64,000 nt of DNA, taken from contig DBMM01000091.1 of assembly GCA_002298925.1 (NCBI GenBank), positions 55,244-119,243 of the forward strand, read 5' to 3'. Below, piece after piece: positions 59,597 through 64,000 of the stretch; position 1 is the stretch's first letter; the number at the start of each line of letters is the position of its first letter. The position numbers and the translations under genes were made by a program. The stretch is from Geobacter sp. UBA698 (GTDB taxonomy: Bacteria; Desulfobacterota; Desulfuromonadia; Geobacterales; Pseudopelobacteraceae). The notes beneath the pieces were generated by a model, which was given only the letters and a program-made list of their open reading frames with translations, was not told where the DNA came from and did no database searches.

Positions 59597-60007
59597 CTAG
59601 GTTAGTGGCATCAACGCGAATGGTCTGCCGCAAAATCCACAAACATAGATTTCCGCATCACCATTAGCGAAATCAACTTGTGCTGTGCCCGGCTCTTCCA
59701 GTTCGAAGGAAATCATACCGGCATCCTCGACTGGTCCTTTACAGGAAGGACAGCTGACGGGGAGCCGTCCAGCAAATACCAAGTCGCGGAAGTCTTCAAT
59801 CGAGTAATACCCTACGAAATCCAGATAAGAAAACAATCTTTCAGCAGGTCCCAACTGGCCAACGATTGGGAACTCAAAGATACGCTTGTCGATGTTGTAG
59901 AGACAGAGCATGCCTTTTTTTAATTGATGTTTCAGGGTTTCAGGAACAGTGGTCAGTTTGAAACAGGGATACGGCTGATTTCTCAAGACATCCTTCATGG
60001 AGGTCAT
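59597..60007 (-). CDS. Zinc-ribbon-containing hypothetical protein
   Basis: A 136-residue soluble protein, unrecognised. Two CXXC pairs form a putative zinc ribbon (CPSC near residue ~85 and CGFC near ~125). The N-terminal half (VLRNQPYPCFKL ... LFSYLDFVGYYSIEDFRDLV) has no known motif. AGAGGGA lies upstream of the ATG; a second Met three codons later is an alternative. Confidence 0.65.
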   Translation of the reverse strand: MTSMKDVLRNQPYPCFKLTTVPETLKHQLKKGMLCLYNIDKRIFEFPIVGQLGPAERLFSYLDFVGYYSIEDFRDLVFAGRLPVSCPSCKGPVEDAGMISFELEEPGTAQVDFANGDAEIYVCGFCGRPFALMPLT

Positions 60008-60190
60008 TTTTTCCCTCTAGAAACTACTAATGGCAGGCGCTGCCCTTGATAAAGTCTAGCACCATTGACGCAGCAGTCAAAAACAAGGCAAAGCGTTCCG
60101 GCAGCTTCCCGGCCTTTTTGGGCATGATTGATATACGCTCTCAAAGGGATATACTTTAAAATGAGTAAAAAGTGGCACAAAGGAGAGGCC

Positions 60191-60730
60191 ATGCGCGATT
60201 GGAATGCCGTCATCACCGTCCACGAAGGGGGATTCGCTCCGGCCTGCCGCCTTCTGGAACCGTTCGGCCCGGTGAGGAAAACCGAGTTCTTCAACATCCT
60301 GGTGATGCACGCCGCTGACCCTTTCCAACTCCTGGGCGAGCTTCAGGGGCAGCTTGCCGGCAACCCCGTCATTGCCGCCTGGGTATCGCGCTTCATGCCC
60401 ATGCAACGGCTGTTCGCATTTCAGTCCGTGGAGGAATTCGAGCTCCGCTCCCGTGAGGTGGTGCTCGAGTGGCTGCCCCGCCTCGCCAATGCCCGTTTTC
60501 ATGTCCGCATGCACCGGCGCGGCTTCAAGGGAAAACTCTCCAGTGCCGAAGAGGAACGCTTTCTGGACGAGTTTTTGCTCCACAGGCTGGCGGAAGCGGG
60601 TACTGCGGGCAAGGTGGCTTTCGACGATCCCGATGCGATCATCGCCCTGGAAACCATCGGGCCGCAGGCCGGGCTATCCCTCTTCGGCAGGGATGAACTG
60701 AAACTCTATTCCCTCCTACATCTGGATTGA
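60191..60730 (+). CDS. THUMP-domain protein
   Basis: A ~179-residue protein with an apparent THUMP domain (WNAVITVHEGGFAPACRLL ... GPVRKTEFFNILVMHAADPF ... FRV-like region FHVRMHRRGF). THUMP domains bind the tRNA acceptor end and are normally joined to a modification enzyme; this one stands alone. AAAGGAGAGG precedes the ATG. It lies 37 bases upstream of an unknown gene of the same direction. Confidence 0.78.
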   Translation: MRDWNAVITVHEGGFAPACRLLEPFGPVRKTEFFNILVMHAADPFQLLGELQGQLAGNPVIAAWVSRFMPMQRLFAFQSVEEFELRSREVVLEWLPRLANARFHVRMHRRGFKGKLSSAEEERFLDEFLLHRLAEAGTAGKVAFDDPDAIIALETIGPQAGLSLFGRDELKLYSLLHLD

Positions 60731-60767
60731 TGCCTCCGAACTGAGATGGCTCCGTGGAGAAAAGAAC

Positions 60768-61940
60768 ATGGAACCAAAGACCTCGATTGCAGAGGTCCGT
60801 GTGATCATGCTGGATTATGCGGCTCTCACCGGACTTTCCCCCCAGGGTAAAACGCCGCGGCGTTATCTCTGGACAGACGCCTTTGCGCTCTGCAACCTGC
60901 TGGAACTGTTCCGCCAGACCAATGACGAGGGGTGGCGGGATCTCGCCCTGCAGCTCGTCGACCAGGTACATCACATCCTTGGCCGCCACCGTATGGACGA
61001 TCCCCGCAGCGGCTGGATCAGCGGACTGGGCGAAGACGAGGGAGAGTTACACCCGACCCGGGGCGGCCTGCGGATCGGCAAGAGGCTGAACGAACGCAGG
61101 CCCGGCGAGCCGCCCGACGAGCGCCTGGAATGGGATCAGGACGGGCAGTACTTCCACTACCTGACCAAGTGGATGCATGCCCTTAACCGCGTCAGCAGGG
61201 TTATCGGGGATGCGGTCTATGCCGGGTGGGCCATGGAGCTGGCGCAATCGGTGTATCCCGCCTTCACCTCCGCCACCTCCCGGGGCGGGCCAAAGCGGAT
61301 GTACTGGAAAATGAGCATCGACCTCACCCGGTCGCTGGTCCCCTCCATGGGGCAGCACGACCCCCTCGACGGCTACGTCACCTATAGCGAACTGCAGGCC
61401 TCGGCCGGTTTGCTCGGTCTGTCACCACGGTTCGGCCTCACTCTCGAGATCGCCGATATGGCCGCCATCTGTCGGGGAAGGGAATGGGCCACGGACGATC
61501 CGCTCGGTATCGGCGGCTTGCTGTGGGACGCCTGGCGGATCGCTCAGTTGTCAGAGAGGGGCGTCTTCAGGAACACACTCCTGCTGGAGTGCGTCGTCGA
61601 TGCGGCCCTGGCAGGGCTGGAGGCCTTCGCGGGGGGTGATCTTTTAAAATATCCCGCCCCATACCGTTTGGCCTTCCGCGAACTGGGGCTCTCGATCGGG
61701 CTGAAGGGTGTTGGGCCGCTACGGGACTGGTCGGAGAAGAACCCGGAGCTCATCGCCCGGGAAAGCCATCTGCGGCGGAAGATCGAAGCGCTGACGGGTT
61801 ACCTTTGGCTTGCCGGGGAGATCGAGAGTTTCTGGCTGGAGGGGAGCAACCGGGAGGCCGGGACGTGGCGCGAGCACCGGGAGATCAACATGGTGATGCT
61901 CGCCACCAGCCTCGCTCCTGACGGTTTTCTTTCGATTTGA
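60768..61940 (+). CDS. Hypothetical protein, probable alpha-toroid fold
   Basis: A 390-residue soluble protein without signal peptide. Repeated amphipathic helices with aromatic/acidic pairs (WTDAFALCNLLELFRQTND ... YFHYLTKWMHALNRVSRVIG ... LLLECVVDAALAGLEAF) suggest an (alpha/alpha)6 barrel as in six-hairpin glycosidases and lanthionine cyclases, but no catalytic motif is recognised. GGAGAAAAG lies before the ATG. It is likely cotranscribed with the THUMP gene. Confidence 0.7.
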   Translation: MEPKTSIAEVRVIMLDYAALTGLSPQGKTPRRYLWTDAFALCNLLELFRQTNDEGWRDLALQLVDQVHHILGRHRMDDPRSGWISGLGEDEGELHPTRGGLRIGKRLNERRPGEPPDERLEWDQDGQYFHYLTKWMHALNRVSRVIGDAVYAGWAMELAQSVYPAFTSATSRGGPKRMYWKMSIDLTRSLVPSMGQHDPLDGYVTYSELQASAGLLGLSPRFGLTLEIADMAAICRGREWATDDPLGIGGLLWDAWRIAQLSERGVFRNTLLLECVVDAALAGLEAFAGGDLLKYPAPYRLAFRELGLSIGLKGVGPLRDWSEKNPELIARESHLRRKIEALTGYLWLAGEIESFWLEGSNREAGTWREHREINMVMLATSLAPDGFLSI

Positions 61941-62046
61941 GTGAAAATACAGAAGGATCAGATTCCAACTTTATGGATTCTTGAAATTGCAGGCAATAGT
62001 GACCCCAACTTCCTCTTTTGCCCGGTACTTCTGATACTACAGCCCA

Positions 62047-62403
62047 TCAGCAGGTAACATGAAAAAGTCCGATCCTGTTTTCCTTTGCTTGGTTAAAGAC
62101 AGCGATGGCCCGCGGAGTGGGCTCGGTGAGGACCGTGCAACCCGTGCCGGCAAAGAATTCGGCCGCTTCCGGTGAAAGGCGCAGGCTGTCGTTCTGGCCC
62201 GTCCCCACGATCAGGAGATGGCACCCTTTCTCGTAGATGAACTCGGCCTCCTCCAGGGACATGATGTGTGAGGTCCCGTAATGTCTTTTCGACAGTTTTT
62301 TCCTGCGCTTCTTAATCTCACCTGATAGTCGGATGAGCACGTCGTGGGGGTAGGTTTCGCCATCGATGGTGATGCTGCCGAATTCGGTGCCATCAATTTT
62401 CAT
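62047..62403 (-). CDS. Mth938-like (NDUFAF3/DUF498) protein
   Basis: A 118-residue protein with the Mth938 fold pattern (FGSITIDGETYPHDVLI ... LLIVGTGQNDSLRLSPEA ... PTPRAIAVFNQ). Eukaryotic NDUFAF3 helps assemble complex I; bacterial roles are unknown. Ribosome site AGGAGG precedes the ATG. A ~180-base gap with no gene separates it from pcnB. Confidence 0.88.
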   Translation of the reverse strand: MKIDGTEFGSITIDGETYPHDVLIRLSGEIKKRRKKLSKRHYGTSHIMSLEEAEFIYEKGCHLLIVGTGQNDSLRLSPEAAEFFAGTGCTVLTEPTPRAIAVFNQAKENRIGLFHVTC

Positions 62404-62585
62404 GGTCTGGCCTCCTGTTGTTCCAATACGCGTTGCAACTACTAAAAACAGATTCCGTTACATCCGACTCGTTTCCGAGCGCTTCTCGCGAGCATGAGCG
62501 TGATCGGCTGATCTACCCAAATGGAACTTTCTCCTGGATCGGCATCGAACTTCTGATCAAGGTTCTGGCTTAGACTCCACTGTAG

Positions 62586-63959
62586 CTATACCACTTCCGT
62601 CACGCTTTTAGCTTTTGGGTTTCTCCGCCGGCGGCGTCGCTTTCTCTTGTGTTGCGGCGCATCGGATTCTTCGGTGAGATCGGGCGGCAGCGGCACCGGC
62701 ACCTGCTGCTGTGATTGAGCCGCCCACCAGTCAAGCTGTTTGACGACGTCCTTTTTGTCGCCGCGGGTGATCCGGCAGAATTCGATGATGTCATTGAAAT
62801 CATGACGGGCGATGAACGACTCCGGTCGGCGGCCGGGGATCTTTTTCAGGCGCATCTGCTGGCTGATGATGTCGCGCAGCGCGTTCCCGACCCGGTTCGC
62901 GATCATAACGATCGGGCAGGTTTCGCCCATGAACTCCGCCACCGCGGCGTTAACGCTCTGCAGCCAGGGCGCACCCTGTCGGCGGAAGCGCTCCGCCTTC
63001 TCATCGATGTACTCGCCGAAAAGAAGTGCCAGCAGGAGCGGCGGGGAGACCTTGTGCCCCTGCTGGATGCGGGAATCGACGCAGCTGAGCATCTCCCCGA
63101 AGCGGGTGTGGGGATAACCTTCGCTTTCGGCGCCGAGCCAGCTCGAAAATGCCGGGAACAGCGCCGCAAAGAGCCCGGTCTGGCGGAGGAGATCGTAGCA
63201 CTTCGCCCCCTCTCCCGAGAGGATCAGCTTGAGCAGCTCGTCGTAGAGACGTGGCGGCGCCGCCCTGACAATGGTATCAGCGGCGGCGACCAGAGCCTTG
63301 CGGGTATTTTCCTCGATGGTGAAGGCGAGCTGGGCGGCAAACCGCACCGCCCGCAGCATCCGTACCGGGTCTTCCTGGAAACGGACATCCGGATCGCCGA
63401 TGGTGCGGATGATGCCGGCGTCCAAGTCGGCCAGGCCGCCGGTGTAGTCAATGATCGAGAAGTCGGCGATATTGTAGGCAAGCGCGTTGACGGTGAAGTC
63501 GCGGCGCAGGGCATCCTCTTCGGGGGTGCCGTAGACGTTGTCCCGCAGGATCATGCCATCATCGTCCTTCACCATGCGTGGGTGACGCTGCCGGTGTTCC
63601 GCCCCGTGTGCTTCTTTCGGCTCGGGCTCCGGCTCGTTGGAAGCTTGCGAGCGAAAGGTCGCCACCTCGATGATCTCATCCTGGAAGTGGATGTGCGCCA
63701 GACGAAACCGCCGCCCGATCAGACGACAGTTGCGGAACATCCGCTTCACCTCGTTAGGCGTGGCGTTGGTTACCACGTCGAAATCCTTCGGTTCCCGGCC
63801 GAGCAGGAGATCGCGCACACAGCCGCCCACGAGATAGCCGACATAGCCGTTATCTTTCAGGCGGTAGAGGGTGCGCAGGGCGTTCGGACTCATCAGTTTG
63901 CGGGAGATCTCATGTTCCTGCCGGGCGATGATCACCGGGCAGCTCTTTTCCTTTTTCAT
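62586..63959 (-). CDS. pcnB: Poly(A) polymerase I
   Basis: A 457-residue class II nucleotidyltransferase that adds 3' poly(A) tails to RNA. The N-terminal catalytic signature is LVGGCVRDLLLG with catalytic Asp59 and Asp61 in PKDFDVVTNATP; then RRDFTVNALAYNI and the RNA-binding helical domain (RMLRAVRFAAQL). The C-terminal tail is very basic (KRKRRRRRRNPK), as in PcnB. Distinguishing PcnB from CCA-adding enzyme rests on these extensions. Weak ribosome site. Confidence 0.92.
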   Translation of the reverse strand: MKKEKSCPVIIARQEHEISRKLMSPNALRTLYRLKDNGYVGYLVGGCVRDLLLGREPKDFDVVTNATPNEVKRMFRNCRLIGRRFRLAHIHFQDEIIEVATFRSQASNEPEPEPKEAHGAEHRQRHPRMVKDDDGMILRDNVYGTPEEDALRRDFTVNALAYNIADFSIIDYTGGLADLDAGIIRTIGDPDVRFQEDPVRMLRAVRFAAQLAFTIEENTRKALVAAADTIVRAAPPRLYDELLKLILSGEGAKCYDLLRQTGLFAALFPAFSSWLGAESEGYPHTRFGEMLSCVDSRIQQGHKVSPPLLLALLFGEYIDEKAERFRRQGAPWLQSVNAAVAEFMGETCPIVMIANRVGNALRDIISQQMRLKKIPGRRPESFIARHDFNDIIEFCRITRGDKKDVVKQLDWWAAQSQQQVPVPLPPDLTEESDAPQHKRKRRRRRRNPKAKSVTEVV

Positions 63960-64000
63960 CCTGTTACCGCCCCAACGTATTCATATGTTTCACAGCTTCG

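Overview
The window is a bacterial chromosome segment that looks like a member of the Geobacterales (Geobacter and relatives, Desulfuromonadia). The evidence is the density of multiheme c-type cytochromes, an apparent omcZ nanowire operon, a GEMM-I riboswitch of the Geobacter cyclic AMP-GMP type, a feoB/DtxR-FeoA iron locus, and many secreted Ig-like proteins. Species cannot be fixed from the sequence alone. No rRNA or tRNA gene, CRISPR array, prophage or transposase gene was recognised.

Layout. 0-1.6 kb: end of a ribosomal operon (rpsR, a DUF2232 membrane protein, rplI). 1.7-10.2 kb, minus strand: omcZ-like octaheme cytochrome, subtilisin-like protease (OzpA-like), PpiC foldase and a 1493-residue Ig/MBG-repeat protein, a secreted electron-transfer module. 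10.2-11.2 kb: AT-rich gene-free spacer. 11.2-20.5 kb: CNNM/CorC-type protein, AsmA-like protein, fur, feoB, a small Cys-rich protein, a DtxR-FeoA fusion and apgM. 20.5-29.6 kb: nudC, mltG, then the housekeeping block ffh-rpsP-khpA-rimM-trmD-SPOUT methylase-rplS-rnhB on the minus strand, a yedF/DUF3343 pair, a DciA-like DUF721 gene and a Cys-cluster protein. 29.6-38.7 kb: ettA, a ferritin-like protein, an RND efflux pair and a GspE/PilB-type ATPase.

38.7-45.7 kb, minus strand: an apparent porin-cytochrome operon (outer-membrane barrel, pentaheme lipoprotein, very large multiheme lipoprotein), then a protein with a cohesin-like N-terminus and a dockerin-like C-terminus, and an FKBP isomerase. 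46-49.8 kb: bioBD behind a BirA-type operator and a beta-lactamase-fold lipoprotein. 49.9-59.6 kb is accessory in character: an AbrB/PIN toxin-antitoxin pair, a REP-like element, small stress or metabolic genes including an amber-interrupted DUF2461 gene, a Xre/RES toxin-antitoxin pair, clustered short palindromes, a ferredoxin, a remnant of ahcY, aroK, and a CAP-domain lipoprotein under a predicted cyclic AMP-GMP riboswitch. 59.6-64 kb: a zinc-ribbon protein, a THUMP protein, an unknown alpha-helical protein, an Mth938-like protein and pcnB.

How it fits together. Two separate secreted cytochrome modules (OmcZ-type filament and porin-cytochrome conduit), together with Fur/DtxR-controlled ferrous iron uptake and a nucleotide second-messenger riboswitch, point to an organism respiring extracellular acceptors. 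The most interesting candidates are the Ig-repeat partner in the omcZ operon, the porin/5-heme/~24-heme operon with non-standard heme motifs, the cohesin+dockerin protein beside it, the riboswitch-CAP lipoprotein unit, and the palindrome cluster near 56 kb.
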